A DNA stretch of 64,000 nt from Arthrobacter roseus (GCF_016907875.1 NZ_JAFBCU010000001.1:1674001-1738000); one strand, 5' to 3'; numbered from the stretch's first letter, positions 16,486 to 26,572 are shown. Made by a program: numbers and translations. The notes: generated by a model not told the origin, from the sequence alone.

Positions 16486-17906
16486 CATCGATGTCGCTAA
16501 ACATGGGCTACGCGGCACTGCTCCCGGAGATTGCCCTTCTCGCCGCGGCAGTGCTGGTCCTTCTTGGCGGGAGCTTCCTGCCCCGGAACCGGCAGGTCCT
16601 CACTCGCTGGTTCAGTGTCGCTGCACTAGTGGTCAGCGCGGCGGCCGGGATGGCCGGGGTGGCAGGAGTGCCGGAGTCGATCTTCAGCGGCACTTATGCC
16701 CTCGACACATCGACCGCCGTCGTCCGGATAGTCGCACCCTTGGCGACCCTCGTCGTGGTTCTCATTGGCAGGCATGAATTCATCGGCTCCGTGCGGGAGA
16801 GCGAAACGTACGCGCTCCTGCTGTTGGCGACTCTCGGCACCGTCGTCATCGGCGGTACCATCGATCTGCTGGTTTTGGTTGCCGGGTACCTGCTCGCGAG
16901 CATCCCCCTTTACGCACTGATCGGATTATCCCGCAGTGGCCCGGCCGCCGAGGCGACGCTGAAGACCTACCTGATCGGCGCACTGTTCGGTGTCCTCCTC
17001 ATGGCCGGAGTCACCCTACTGACCGGGCTTGCCTCGACCAGCAGTTATGAAGACATGAGCGAAGCACTCAGCACAGCCCCGGTCGTCGCCGTCGCCGGTG
17101 GTGCAGTTGCGGTGCTGATCGGGTTGACGTTCAAAGCTGGAGCGGTGCCCGGGCACTTCTGGATCCCGGACGCGAGCCAGGCTTCCGGAATTGCTGTCGC
17201 CGCGTTCGTGACAACTGTGCCGAAAATCGGCGCGCTCATCGCATTGGGCCGCCTGATTGAAATTATGCCTGACTCGGTCGATGTCCCTTTGCTCGTCGCC
17301 ATCCTCGCCGTCGTCAGCATGACCGTCGGAAACCTTGCGGCACTGGCACAAAAAAACGTGCGACGGCTGCTCGGCTGGTCGACTGTCAGCCAGGTCGGCT
17401 ACCTGCTCATGCCCCTAGCCGTCATCACCACAAGCGACGGCGCATCGGCGGCGTTGCTGGTCTACATCGGCCTTTATGCGCTCACAAACCTGGCCATATT
17501 CGCCGTCGTGGCCTGCTTCCCCCACAGAGAAGAGCTCGACGACTGGGCAGGGGTGGCTAGAGCCCACCCGTGGCTGACCGGTACCCTGATCGTCAGCGCA
17601 CTCAGCCTCGTGGGCACCCCGCCGACGGCAGTGTTCATCGGCAAGGTCGCTGTCTTCACCGTGGCTTGGGACGGCGGGATGCCTTGGCTGGTGGTGGCCG
17701 CAGCCGTTAACAGCGTGCTCAGCCTCGTCTACTACCTCAGGCTCTTCCGGCCCGCCTTCCGGCCCCCCGCCCCAGTCACCGCACCCGCGGACGACGACGC
17801 TCCGGAGGCTTCCCGGGGCGTCAAAGCAACCGCAGTCATACTCGGCGCCGCCGTACTCAGCGCCGGCGCAGCTGTTGCCGGAATCTGGTTGGCAACCCTG
17901 GCGTAG
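16482..17906 (+). CDS. NuoN-like antiporter subunit
   Basis: A 474-residue homologue ending the operon. Proton-path lysines are visible in LTFKAGAVPGHFWIPDASQA, TTVPKIGALIALGRL and PPTAVFIGKVAVFTVAW. NVRRLLGWSTVSQVGYLLMP matches the family. The helix 5 glutamate of NuoN appears to be replaced: GYLLASIPLYALIGL stands where E(L/M)xSxPLY is usual. The GTG at 16482 overlaps the nuoM stop; an ATG at 16491 is the alternative. About 90 bp follow before the convergent MaoC gene. Confidence 0.9.
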   Translation: MTSMSLNMGYAALLPEIALLAAAVLVLLGGSFLPRNRQVLTRWFSVAALVVSAAAGMAGVAGVPESIFSGTYALDTSTAVVRIVAPLATLVVVLIGRHEFIGSVRESETYALLLLATLGTVVIGGTIDLLVLVAGYLLASIPLYALIGLSRSGPAAEATLKTYLIGALFGVLLMAGVTLLTGLASTSSYEDMSEALSTAPVVAVAGGAVAVLIGLTFKAGAVPGHFWIPDASQASGIAVAAFVTTVPKIGALIALGRLIEIMPDSVDVPLLVAILAVVSMTVGNLAALAQKNVRRLLGWSTVSQVGYLLMPLAVITTSDGASAALLVYIGLYALTNLAIFAVVACFPHREELDDWAGVARAHPWLTGTLIVSALSLVGTPPTAVFIGKVAVFTVAWDGGMPWLVVAAAVNSVLSLVYYLRLFRPAFRPPAPVTAPADDDAPEASRGVKATAVILGAAVLSAGAAVAGIWLATLA

Positions 17907-17996
17907 CCGCGATCCGTCCGTTCGTAGGCCGCTCGGCGGGACAAATCGTCCCTCTCCAATAGTGAGTGACGAGCGGGCACTGCGTCTGCAGGGAAT

Positions 17997-18458
17997 CTAC
18001 GTGGACTTCGCGTTGGCGGCGATCAGTGCTTCCATCTGCAAGCGCAGAACCACGACGTCGTCCTGGTTCCTCAGGGATCCCGTGGTGATAACGGTGGCCC
18101 GACCGCGCCCGTCGTGCTCGACGGAGTCTATGAACACTGTTCCAGTCAAGACGTCTCCCGCGCGCACAGGATGGATGAAACGCACGTGGCGAGCCTCCTT
18201 GCCAGCAATGACGTCGTAGCGCTCGAACAGGCCATTCACCGAAAGCCGCTGGTAGATCGACAGGGTGTGGATGCCGCTGGCGCCGAGTCCCCCGAAGTAG
18301 CTTTCCTGTGCTACTGCTGGATCAATGTGGAAGTACTGGCTGTCCCACTCGGAGGCGAAGCGGATGATTTCCTCTTCGGGTACGGGGTGGGAGCCCAAAT
18401 CAAGGGTTTGTCCAACGGGAACTTCTTCCGCGGTCAAACGGGGTGTCCTCGGCGTCAT
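17997..18458 (-). CDS. MaoC-like hot-dog dehydratase
   Basis: A 153-residue single hot-dog-fold protein. The MaoC dehydratase pattern is seen in EEIIRFASEWDSQYFHIDP followed by FGGLGASGIHTLSI, which carries the catalytic aspartate and histidine, then HVRFIHPVRAGDVLTG. It is likely a (R)-specific enoyl-CoA hydratase acting with the beta-oxidation genes upstream. The ATG at 18458 overlaps the TGA of the acyl-CoA dehydrogenase gene (ATGA). Longer in-frame starts run into that gene and give non-homologous sequence. It is last in a minus-strand operon and appears intact. Confidence 0.85.
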   Translation of the reverse strand: MTPRTPRLTAEEVPVGQTLDLGSHPVPEEEIIRFASEWDSQYFHIDPAVAQESYFGGLGASGIHTLSIYQRLSVNGLFERYDVIAGKEARHVRFIHPVRAGDVLTGTVFIDSVEHDGRGRATVITTGSLRNQDDVVVLRLQMEALIAANAKST

Positions 18459-19609
18459 AGCGATTTGGCCACCAGTTCTTTCATGATCTCGTTGGTCCCG
18501 CCGTAAATCTTCTGAACGCGAGCGGCCGCGAACCTCCGGGCAATGGGGTACTCCCTCATATAACCGTAGCCACCGAAAATCTGCAGGCACCGATCGGCGA
18601 CTTTGCTTTGCATGTCGGTGCACCAGAATTTGGCCAGGGAGGCAGTGGGCTCATCGAGATCGCCGGTGAGATGCTGTGCGATGCAGTAATCTACGAGCGT
18701 CCGGGCGGCAAGGCTGTCCGCAACACACTCCGCGAGCACGAACCTGGTGTTCTGGAAGGCCAGCAGATTCTGGCCGAAAGCCTCCCGCTCATGGGCGTAC
18801 GCCGTCGTCTCGCGCACCACGGCCTCGCACTCAGCAGCCGCCGCTACGGCGATTGAAATCCGCTCCTGGGGGAGCTGATGCATGAGCTGGACAAAGCCCT
18901 TGCCCTCGACGCCGCCGAGAACATTGCCTTCCGGTACCCGCATGTCCACGAAGGCGAGCTCGCGGGTGTCCTGTCCCTGCATGCCGATTTTGTCCAGGAC
19001 GCGGCCACGCTCGAATCCGGCGAGGTCTGCGGTTTCGGCGACGACGAGAGACAATCACTTGCCGCCCTTTTCGTCGCTCGTGCGAGCGACGATGATCAGA
19101 AGGTCGCAATAGGTGCCGTTGGTGATGAACGTTTTCGAGCCATTGATCACGTACTCGTCGCCATCGCGCTGGGCTCTGGTGCGGATACTCTGAAGGTCTG
19201 ACCCCGTGGTTGGCTCGGTCATTGCTATGGCACCGACCAGGTCGCCGGAGGCCATGGCGGGGAGCCAACGCTGTTTCTGCTCCTCGGTGCCGAACGTGGC
19301 GATGTAGTGAGCGACGATGGTGCTGTGAACTACGTTTGCCCACGCGTCGTCAGCGATGCGGGCCTGTTCTTCCATGATTACCGCTTCGTGGGCGAAGGAT
19401 CCACCGCCGCCGCCGTATTCCTCCGGGATGCTGATACACAGCAGCCCGGCTTCGCCAGCCTGCCGCCAGAAATCCCGGTCCACTGAATGCTGCTCGGCCC
19501 AGCGTGCGTGGTGTGGCACGGACTCCTTTTTCAGGAAGGTTCGGGTCATGGCCCTGAGGTCGTCGAGTTCTTCAGTGCGCCACGGCGACTGGTAATCATC
19601 CAAAATCAT
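18455..19609 (-). pseudogene. acyl-CoA dehydrogenase, interrupted by an in-frame TGA
   Basis: The coding frame from the ATG at 19609 (GGAG upstream) to the stop at 18455 encodes a full-length ~384-residue acyl-CoA dehydrogenase. An internal TGA at 19055-19057 breaks it. The protein reads EKGGK, stop, LSLVVAE, where relatives read KGxSLxxVE. A single GGA-to-TGA change explains it, since the frame is unchanged across the break. Both halves are otherwise well preserved: AMTEPTTGSDLQSIRTRA before, and QERISIAVAAAAECE and IFGGYGYMREYPIAR after. Either the gene is freshly inactivated or the base is a sequencing error. Its normal role is the first, FAD-dependent step of fatty acid beta-oxidation. 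Confidence 0.85.
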
Positions 19610-19713
19610 GATGGTGCTCCTACTTTCCTGTGAATTGCGGCGTGTGCCGCTCGTTGACGAGCCCCTATTGGAAGAATGCCCCGGCTGCACCGCGCTGTTT
19701 CAAGGTAACCAGG

Positions 19714-21414
19714 TCAGGCATCGGATGACTCCTCGCCGTAGATTGCGGCATGTTCGGTCCGGATACGCTTCTTGTCGAATTTTCCAACGCTCGTGCGCGG
19801 AATCTCTTTCACGATCTCGATCGCTTCTGGGAGCTGCCAGGTGGCGAAGGCTGATGAGAGGTGCTTACGCACGTCGTCGAGCCCCACATCTGTACCGCCT
19901 GAGGGGACGACGAGAACGAACGGGCGTTCTTGCCACTTGGGGTGTGGGAGGCCGACGACGGCCGCCTCGGCGATCGCCGGATGGTCCAGAAGGAGGTTCT
20001 CCATGTCAATGGAGGAGATCCACTCGCCTCCGCTCTTGATGACGTCCTTGATGCGGTCTGTGACCTTGAGGTAACCGTCGGTGTCAATGGTCCCGACGTC
20101 GCCGCTACGTCAGTAGCCATCGACGAATCGGTCCTTCAGGTCCTCGGGGGGCATGCCGTGATAGCTGCGTGCGATCCACGGCCCGCGGACGCAGATCTCC
20201 CCCTGGGTCACACCGTCCCACGCGACATCGATGCCTTCCGCGTTGATGAGGCGAATGTCGATCCCCGACACCGGTAGCCCTTGCTTGCGCTTGAGCTCGA
20301 GGAGCTCGTCGGGCGAGAGCCGGGCGAGGACGCTCGGCTTGTACCGGTTGACCGTAACGAGGGGCGCCGTCTCGGTCGCACCGTAGGCGTGGACGGTCTC
20401 GGCACCTGTGAGCTCCTCAAAGCCACGCATCATCGCCAAGGGTGGCTCGGTGGCTCCTGACAGCATGCGCAAGCGACTGAGGTCCGGCTTGTTCTCCAAC
20501 GCTTCTATGTAACGGAGCATCGGGAGGAAGATTACCGGCGCGCCGTTGGTGACGGTCACACCCTCAGAAATGAGCGCCTCCGTCAACGGCCCGGTGTCCT
20601 CGGTGGAGTAGCGTCCCGGCAGAACGATCTTATTCGCCACGAGTGTCGCTGCTTGTGGCAGGCCCCACGCCTGACAGTGGAACATCGGGGTGATCAACAT
20701 CGTGCAATCCTCAAACGTCATGCCGACATTCGCGGCAATGGCGTAGGAGTGCAGGACAATCGCTCGATGTGAGTAGAAAACGCCCTTGGGCCGGCCGGTG
20801 GTCCCCGTGGTGTAGCACGCGCTGTACGCGGATCGCTCATCAATCTCGGGCCAGTCGATCTCCGGTGCGCTCGCGGCGAGGAGGTCCTCGTAGTGGTGGA
20901 CGTTGGGCAGCGTCGTCTGGATTTCGGACATCGGCTTCTCGGACATGACGATCCACGTTGTGACACCCAGCATGGAAGGTGCAACGGCTTCTGCCAACGG
21001 CAGGAGCGATTCATCGACGCAGATGACCGACGTGCCGCTGTCGCGGATCACATAGGCCAGATCTTCGGGGCCGAGCCGTAGGTTCAGTTGCACCATGACA
21101 GCGGCCAACCCGGGGATGGCCCAGTAGAGCTCAAAGTGACGACGGCTGTTCCAGTCGAGGATGCCGACACGGGTTGCCGGGCCCACGCCGAGGCGAGCGC
21201 AGCGCGTTGGCGCCGCGCTGTACCCGCTCGTAGGCCTCGGCATAGGTATACCGGCCCCAGCCGCCGTTGGCAGTACGGTAGACGATCTCCTGATCCCCGT
21301 GAGTGCGTGCGGCGTGGCGGATCAGTGTCGTCGTGTTGAGCTGGACGTCGTCGACCATAGTGGACGGATAACCGGAAACGATCGGCCGGGAATTCATGGT
21401 CATGATGTTCTCCT

Positions 21415-21418
<4 letters not shown>
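19714..21418 (-). pseudogene. fatty-acyl-CoA synthetase with a frameshift and a nonsense codon
   Basis: The translated pieces together cover a complete ANL-superfamily acyl-CoA ligase. The N-terminal part is in one frame (HGDQEIVYRTANGGWGRYTY). It shifts frame at about 21193-21205, where RGANALR should run into LGVGPATRVGILDWN. The middle part holds the AMP-binding motif CYTTGTTGRPKGVFYSHRA and HAYGATETAPLVT. A TGA at 20110-20112 interrupts DGY-RSGDVGTID; tryptophan is expected there, so TGG became TGA. The last piece reads GEWISSIDMENLLLDHPA and carries the C-terminal lysine region RTSVGKFDKKRI. Two independent lesions make sequencing error unlikely. The intact gene would activate fatty acids for the neighbouring beta-oxidation enzymes. 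Confidence 0.85.
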
Positions 21419-22158
<740 letters not shown>

Positions 22159-22170
22159 GGGTGCTCCTTC

Positions 22171-23343
22171 TCAGATTCTCTCGATGATGGTGGCGTTGGC
22201 CATGCCGCCGCCCTCGCAGATAGTCAGTAGTCCGTATCTGGCATCGCGGCGCTCGAGCTCGTTCACAAGCTGGCACAGCAACCGGGCTCCAGTGGATCCG
22301 AGCGGGTGGCCAATGGCGATCGACCCGCCATTGACGTTGAGCTGGTCCTGGGGGTAGCCGGACTCGGCGGCCCACGGGAGAGGAACGGGGGCGAATGCTT
22401 CGTTGACTTCGACCAGGTCAATGTCGTGGATGCTCAGACCCGCCTGTTCAAGTGCCCGCTTGGTCGCGGGAAGAACAACAGTGAATTGCAGGACGGGGTC
22501 GTCGGCGGCGACGGCCATCGAGACGATGCGCGCCCTCGGTCGCAGTCCGGCGGCTTCGGCCTGGGAACGTTCGGCGATGAGCAAGGCGGCCGCACCGTCG
22601 CTCATCTGAGAGGCGTTAGCTGCTGTGATGGCGCTGTCAGGGGAGAACACCGGCGCGAGTTTTGCGATCCGCTCGGGGTCCAGGACCGCGCGGATACCCT
22701 CATCCCGAGTCATCGGTGTGAGCGCGGCGTCGGCACCAATGCCGTCAAGGGGCACGAGTTGCGATGCGAAATACCCGGCCTCGGTTGCTGCTGCCGCCCG
22801 CTGATGGCTCCGGATGCTGAATTCGTCGAGCTGTTTGCGGGTGAATCCCCACTTTTTGACGATGAGCTCTGCCGAGAGTCCCTGGGCGGGAATGTTGCCG
22901 TCGAACCGTGCCAGTGCTCTTTCGCCGTACCAGTCGCCACGCTCACCGCCCGGGACGAAGAGCGGACCCAGCTCGACGCGTGACATCGATTCAACTCCGG
23001 CTCCGATGGCGAAGTCATATTCGCCGGACTTGATGGCCTGGGCGGCAAAATGCACTGCCTGCTGTCCCGACCCGCACTGGCGGTCGATCGTGGTTCCGGG
23101 CAGCACTAGGGGTAGACCAGCCCCGAGAATGGCATTTCGTGCGACATTGCCTGCCTGCTCATCTCTCTGGATCCTGCACCTGGCGATAACGTCCGCAAGG
23201 TGCTCATGATCAATCCCTGTGCGCTCGACCAGGGTCGACAGCGTTTGGGCGAGGAGGTCGACGGGATGCCAATCGCGCAGTTGGCCGCCGCGCCTGCCGA
23301 CCGGTGTTCTGACGGCGTCGACAATGACTGCTTCTCGGTTCAT
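22171..23343 (-). CDS. acetyl-CoA C-acyltransferase (thiolase)
   Basis: A 390-residue thiolase, the normal family length. The nucleophile motif TTIDRQCGSGQQAVHFAAQA is present, as are VEVNEAFAP, NVNGGSIAIGHPLGSTGAR and the C-terminal ICEGGGMANA with the second catalytic cysteine. A GGAGGA Shine-Dalgarno precedes the ATG. It cleaves 3-ketoacyl-CoA in beta-oxidation. Slight oddities are DVIARCRIQRDEQ, where relatives have IxGxVxQVGEQ, and EAFAPVPLPW instead of EAFAxxxLAW. These may reflect relaxed selection in a decaying operon, although the frame is open. Confidence 0.9.
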   Translation of the reverse strand: MNREAVIVDAVRTPVGRRGGQLRDWHPVDLLAQTLSTLVERTGIDHEHLADVIARCRIQRDEQAGNVARNAILGAGLPLVLPGTTIDRQCGSGQQAVHFAAQAIKSGEYDFAIGAGVESMSRVELGPLFVPGGERGDWYGERALARFDGNIPAQGLSAELIVKKWGFTRKQLDEFSIRSHQRAAAATEAGYFASQLVPLDGIGADAALTPMTRDEGIRAVLDPERIAKLAPVFSPDSAITAANASQMSDGAAALLIAERSQAEAAGLRPRARIVSMAVAADDPVLQFTVVLPATKRALEQAGLSIHDIDLVEVNEAFAPVPLPWAAESGYPQDQLNVNGGSIAIGHPLGSTGARLLCQLVNELERRDARYGLLTICEGGGMANATIIERI

Positions 23344-23451
23344 GAGGGTCCTCCAAAGTGTATGGGCCGGAAAGTGTTGAGGGAGTTCCGCCGCCCGGGA
23401 CGGTTGAGCATTGAAGTGAGTACGTCGGAGCCAGGGTGCGTCGCCTGGAGC

Positions 23452-24099
23452 TCAGTCACGAAGCTCATCCCGGAGCCGGGGCTTGAGGATCTTCCCGACG
23501 GGTTGCGGGGAATCTGCGCGATGACTAGCTCACGTGGCAGCTTGTAGTAGGCAATTCGTTCCCGCGCGTGGTCGCGAAGCTCCTCGAGCGTCACCTGGTG
23601 GCCGTCCAGCAGCGTCACCACGGCGACCACGGTCTCGCCGTATTCCTCATGTGGGCGGCCGACGACGGCAACGTCGGCGACCGCCCGGTGGCCCGCCAGG
23701 GCGTTCTCGACCTCGGCGGAGTACACGTTCTGGCCGCCGGTGATGATCAGGTCCTTCATCCGGTCCACGAGAGTGATGTACCCGTCCGGGTCTACCTGGG
23801 CCAGGTCTCCGGTGTGAATCCAGCCGTTCCTGAACGTTGCGGCGGTTGCTTCGGGATTGCGCCAGTAGCCCTTCATCATCGTCTCGCCGCGCATGATCAT
23901 CTCGCCCACTTCGCCGGGCAAGGCATCGTTGCCCTCCGGGTCAACGATACGGACCTCGGTGTTTGCGATGGCGAAGCGTCCGCTCGTCGAAGGTCGCTCC
24001 AGCACCTCGTCGTGGCAGCCCTTGGCCAATCGCATTGTCGGCGAATTCGGAGAGCCAGGCGAGCGCGCTCCCGAACTCGTCGTGGGCGTCAAGGGCTGA
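23452..24099 (-). pseudogene. acyl-CoA synthetase fragment, 5'-truncated and frameshifted
   Basis: Only the C-terminal ~40% of an ANL-family ligase remains. The preserved part reads NTEVRIVDPEGNDALPGEVG, then MMKGYWRNPEATAATF, GWIHTGDLAQVDPDGYITLV and IITGGQNVYSAEVENALAG. Near 23494 one base is missing: the frame goes from IPRNPSG into unrelated sequence, while the +1 frame gives KILKPRLRDELRD and a stop at 23452-23454, the expected C-terminus. Upstream homology ends around 24050-24099 with no start, so the AMP-binding half is deleted. It lies at the head of the beta-oxidation operon, close to the likely deletion edge. Confidence 0.82.
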
Positions 24100-24149
24100 G
24101 GAAGGAAAACCGGGAGACAGACCCGGCGTCGTCCCATTGGCCTCTAGAT

Positions 24150-24770
24150 CTACTCGAAAGGCGAGGGATCCCCCATGCCGATGCGGACGATTTCAGGCAC
24201 ACCGCTGGAGAGGTCCACCACCGTCGTCGGTTCAGTGCCGCATTCCCCGGAGTCGATGACGGCGTCGACCTGGTGGTCGAGACGTTCCTTGATCTCCCAC
24301 CCCTGCGTGAGCGGTTCGTCCTCATCAGGCAGCAGCAGGGTCGTCGAAAGCAGCGGCTCGCCGAGTTCGGCGAGCAGGGCCTGGACAACCCGATGGTCGG
24401 GGATGCGCACGCCGACGGTTTTCTTCTTCGGGTGCAGCAAGCGCTTGGGGACCTCTGAAGTGGCCTTGAGGATGAACGTGTAGCTGCCCGGCGTCGCCGC
24501 TTTGAGGCTGCGGAAGACCGCATTGCCCATTTCCACGAAACGGCCCATCTGAGCGAAGTCGCTGCACATCAGGGTGAAGTGGTGCTTGTCGCTCAGATGG
24601 CGGATGGTCCGGATCCTGTCCAGGGCCTGCGCGTTGCCCAGCTGGGCGCCCAAGGCGTAGCAGGAGTCGGTGGGATAGGCGATCAGGCCCCCGCTATGCA
24701 ACAGGTCAACGACCTGGCCGAGCGCACGCGGTTGCGGATCTTGCGGGTGGACATCGAAGAATCTGGCCAT
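24150..24770 (-). CDS. Sua5/YciO/YrdC-family protein (threonylcarbamoyl-AMP synthase type)
   Basis: A 206-residue single YrdC domain. It shows GGLIAYPTDSCYALGAQLG, KHHFTLMCSDFAQM and GSYTFILKAT, with the basic strand KKKTVGVRIPDH. The sequence is closer to the YciO branch than to canonical Sua5 or TsaC, so a role in tRNA t6A synthesis is likely but not certain. The ATG at 24770 has no Shine-Dalgarno and is preceded by TAGTCT six bases away, so the mRNA is probably leaderless. Confidence 0.85.
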   Translation of the reverse strand: MARFFDVHPQDPQPRALGQVVDLLHSGGLIAYPTDSCYALGAQLGNAQALDRIRTIRHLSDKHHFTLMCSDFAQMGRFVEMGNAVFRSLKAATPGSYTFILKATSEVPKRLLHPKKKTVGVRIPDHRVVQALLAELGEPLLSTTLLLPDEDEPLTQGWEIKERLDHQVDAVIDSGECGTEPTTVVDLSSGVPEIVRIGMGDPSPFE

Positions 24771-24776
24771 GAGAGG

Positions 24777-24782
24777 AGACTA
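24777..24782 (-). promoter_or_regulatory. -10 element for leaderless yrdC-family gene
   Basis: On the minus strand TAGTCT is followed by six bases and the ATG at 24770. Spacing fits a transcript that starts at the start codon. The evidence is motif and distance only. Confidence 0.4.
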
Positions 24783-24860
24783 CGACCTGGCAGCCGATCT
24801 TGCACGCTCCCGCCCACGGCACCAACGATGTGCAGCGACCTGGTATGGCAGCATGGGGGC

Positions 24861-25439
24861 ATGACCCGCTTCCGCTATTTCGTGACGGCCAGTGTTGACG
24901 GATACATCGCCGACGAGCATGATTCGCTGGACTGGATGACTGCCTTTGATGACTACCACGTCGGATTCCAGGACCCGGCCGCCGCCTTCCTGGGCGAGGT
25001 CGGATCCCTGGTCATGGGAGCTGACGCCTACCTTAGGCAGACCGTCCACATGAACCGCTCCGGGTCCCCTTGGCCGTATGAGGGCACGCCATGCTGGGTG
25101 TTCACTCATCGAGAGTTGACCGCTGAACAAGGAATAGACGTCAGGTTCATCCGTGGTGATGTGGGCCAATGGGTTGGGGACATCGCGGCTGATGCCGGAG
25201 ACCGCGACGTCTGGGTATTCGGAGGCGGGGGATTGGCCGGTCAACTGGCCGACGCCGGACATCTCGATGAGTTGATCCTCTTCACCATCCCCGTTCTATT
25301 GGGCGGCGGGCGACCGTTGGCCAGCCTCCGGGCTCCGCTGGGGCTGACACCCACCTCCACCCGTGACTTCAGTAGGGGAGTTAGAGAAACGCGGTACGAC
25401 CTTTCAAAGCCCCTTGCTCCGCGGCGCGTCGAATACTAG
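24861..25439 (+). CDS. RibD-C/DHFR-like reductase family protein
   Basis: A 192-residue protein. The N-terminus RYFVTASVDGYIADEHDSLD and the nucleotide-binding segment DVWVFGGGGLAGQLADAGHLDE are characteristic of the dihydrofolate reductase-like/RibD C-terminal family. PVLLGGGRPL near the end is another family mark. These are NADPH-dependent reductases of varied substrate; which one this uses cannot be told. The ATG at 24861 is chosen because homology starts there; the open frame extends farther upstream without resemblance. It is transcribed away from the Sua5-like gene and converges with the kinase gene. Confidence 0.82.
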   Translation: MTRFRYFVTASVDGYIADEHDSLDWMTAFDDYHVGFQDPAAAFLGEVGSLVMGADAYLRQTVHMNRSGSPWPYEGTPCWVFTHRELTAEQGIDVRFIRGDVGQWVGDIAADAGDRDVWVFGGGGLAGQLADAGHLDELILFTIPVLLGGGRPLASLRAPLGLTPTSTRDFSRGVRETRYDLSKPLAPRRVEY

Positions 25440-25520
25440 GGCGAGGCCGGCGTCCTCATCCTCAACTCACGGCCGGGCACATAGCGGTTGGATGCGGCCG
25501 TCGGCTTCAACCGCTTCCAG

Positions 25521-26066
25521 TCATTTCCGGGTCTGCCGCGGGCGCAGGAAACGCAGGACCTTCACAGGCCCATAGACGGCCAGGAAGGTGTCCATCTGCG
25601 CTCGTTTGGACGCGAAAGAACGCCAGTGCCACACGAGTATGGAATCCGCGGAGAACAAGCGTGTCCACGTCTCCACGTTGCCGTTGCATACCGGCTCCGC
25701 AGTGAGGACCCGGCGGATACTCCGGCGGAACAGGCGGCCCAGCGAGACCAGACGCGGGTAATCCAGACAGACGATCAGCTCAGCGTGCTCTGCGATCTCC
25801 GGTCGATAGTGCCCATAGGCGGAGTCGAAGACCCAAGCGGGGGCAGCAGCGCATTCCAGCGCGATCCGTCGCTGGTCCTCGAGGGATCGTTGAATCCAGC
25901 CGGGCAACCAGCCGACCTGTTCATCGACCAGATGCACCGGCAAACCGACCAGAGCGCCCACCTGGGTGGCCAGGGTCGATTTCCCGGAACCGGTCACCCC
26001 GACGAAGAGGATCCGGCGAGGGCCAGCGGTCCTGGACGAGGCCGGGTTGTCCCTGCCACCGATCAT
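25521..26066 (-). CDS. FlaR/adenylate-kinase-like P-loop protein
   Basis: A 181-residue protein with a Walker A motif FVGVTGSGKSTLATQVGALV near the N-terminus. The segments PVHLVDEQVGWLPGW, AWVFDSAYGHY and LIVCLDYPRLVSLGRLFRR follow. This layout is that of small predicted nucleoside/nucleotide kinases often labelled topology modulation protein or FlaR. The substrate is unknown. The ATG at 26066 overlaps the thioesterase stop (ATGA), so the two genes are coupled. Longer in-frame starts lie inside that gene. Confidence 0.78.
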   Translation of the reverse strand: MIGGRDNPASSRTAGPRRILFVGVTGSGKSTLATQVGALVGLPVHLVDEQVGWLPGWIQRSLEDQRRIALECAAAPAWVFDSAYGHYRPEIAEHAELIVCLDYPRLVSLGRLFRRSIRRVLTAEPVCNGNVETWTRLFSADSILVWHWRSFASKRAQMDTFLAVYGPVKVLRFLRPRQTRK

Positions 26067-26560
26067 GAGGGGCCCAGCAGCATATTCGTGATCCGTGCGG
26101 TGCACACCCGCTGACCGGCCTCGTTGCTGATGATGATTTCGTGCGCCGTGGTGCTCCTACCCAGGTGGATCGGCGTGCATACGCCGGTGACCAGACCGGA
26201 AATCCCTGGGCGGTGGTGTGTGGCATTGATATCCACGCCCACTGCACGACGGTCGGGACCGGCGTGCACCGCGGCAGCGAAGGACCCAAGGGTCTCGGCG
26301 AGCGCCACGCTCGCCCCACCGTGCAGGATCCCAGCGACCTGCTGGTTGCCCTCGACCGGCATCGTTGCCACGACCCGCTCGGCGGTAATCCCGTCGAAGA
26401 CAATCCCCAGTTTCTCCGCCAGAGCGCCCACACCGTGGGCGGTAAGCATCGGCCACATCACTTGCGGCACCCCATGACGGGCGAGCTGTTCCTCGAAAGG
26501 GTTCGACCCGGCGTCGTGCGCTGCGCTGGGGGTGGTTCCACGTGTGTATTTGTCTGTCAT
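26063..26560 (-). CDS. PaaI-family hot-dog thioesterase
   Basis: A 165-residue acyl-CoA thioesterase of the hot-dog fold. The family motif is in VAGILHGGASVALAETLGSF, with the catalytic acidic residue in the long helix, and ISGLVTGVCTPIHLGRSTTA follows. Proteins like this hydrolyse aryl- or acyl-CoA, for example in phenylacetate catabolism or as DHNA-CoA hydrolase in menaquinone synthesis; the substrate here is undetermined. It is divergent from polA, which starts about 20 bp away, a neighbourhood common in Arthrobacter relatives. Confidence 0.85.
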   Translation of the reverse strand: MTDKYTRGTTPSAAHDAGSNPFEEQLARHGVPQVMWPMLTAHGVGALAEKLGIVFDGITAERVVATMPVEGNQQVAGILHGGASVALAETLGSFAAAVHAGPDRRAVGVDINATHHRPGISGLVTGVCTPIHLGRSTTAHEIIISNEAGQRVCTARITNMLLGPS

Positions 26561-26566
26561 GGGAAC

Positions 26567-26572
26567 TAGGCT
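26567..26572 (+). promoter_or_regulatory. -10 element for leaderless polA
   Basis: TAGGCT lies seven bases before the polA GTG at 26580. No Shine-Dalgarno is present, so a transcript beginning at or next to the GTG is likely. No convincing -35 is seen. Confidence 0.45.
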
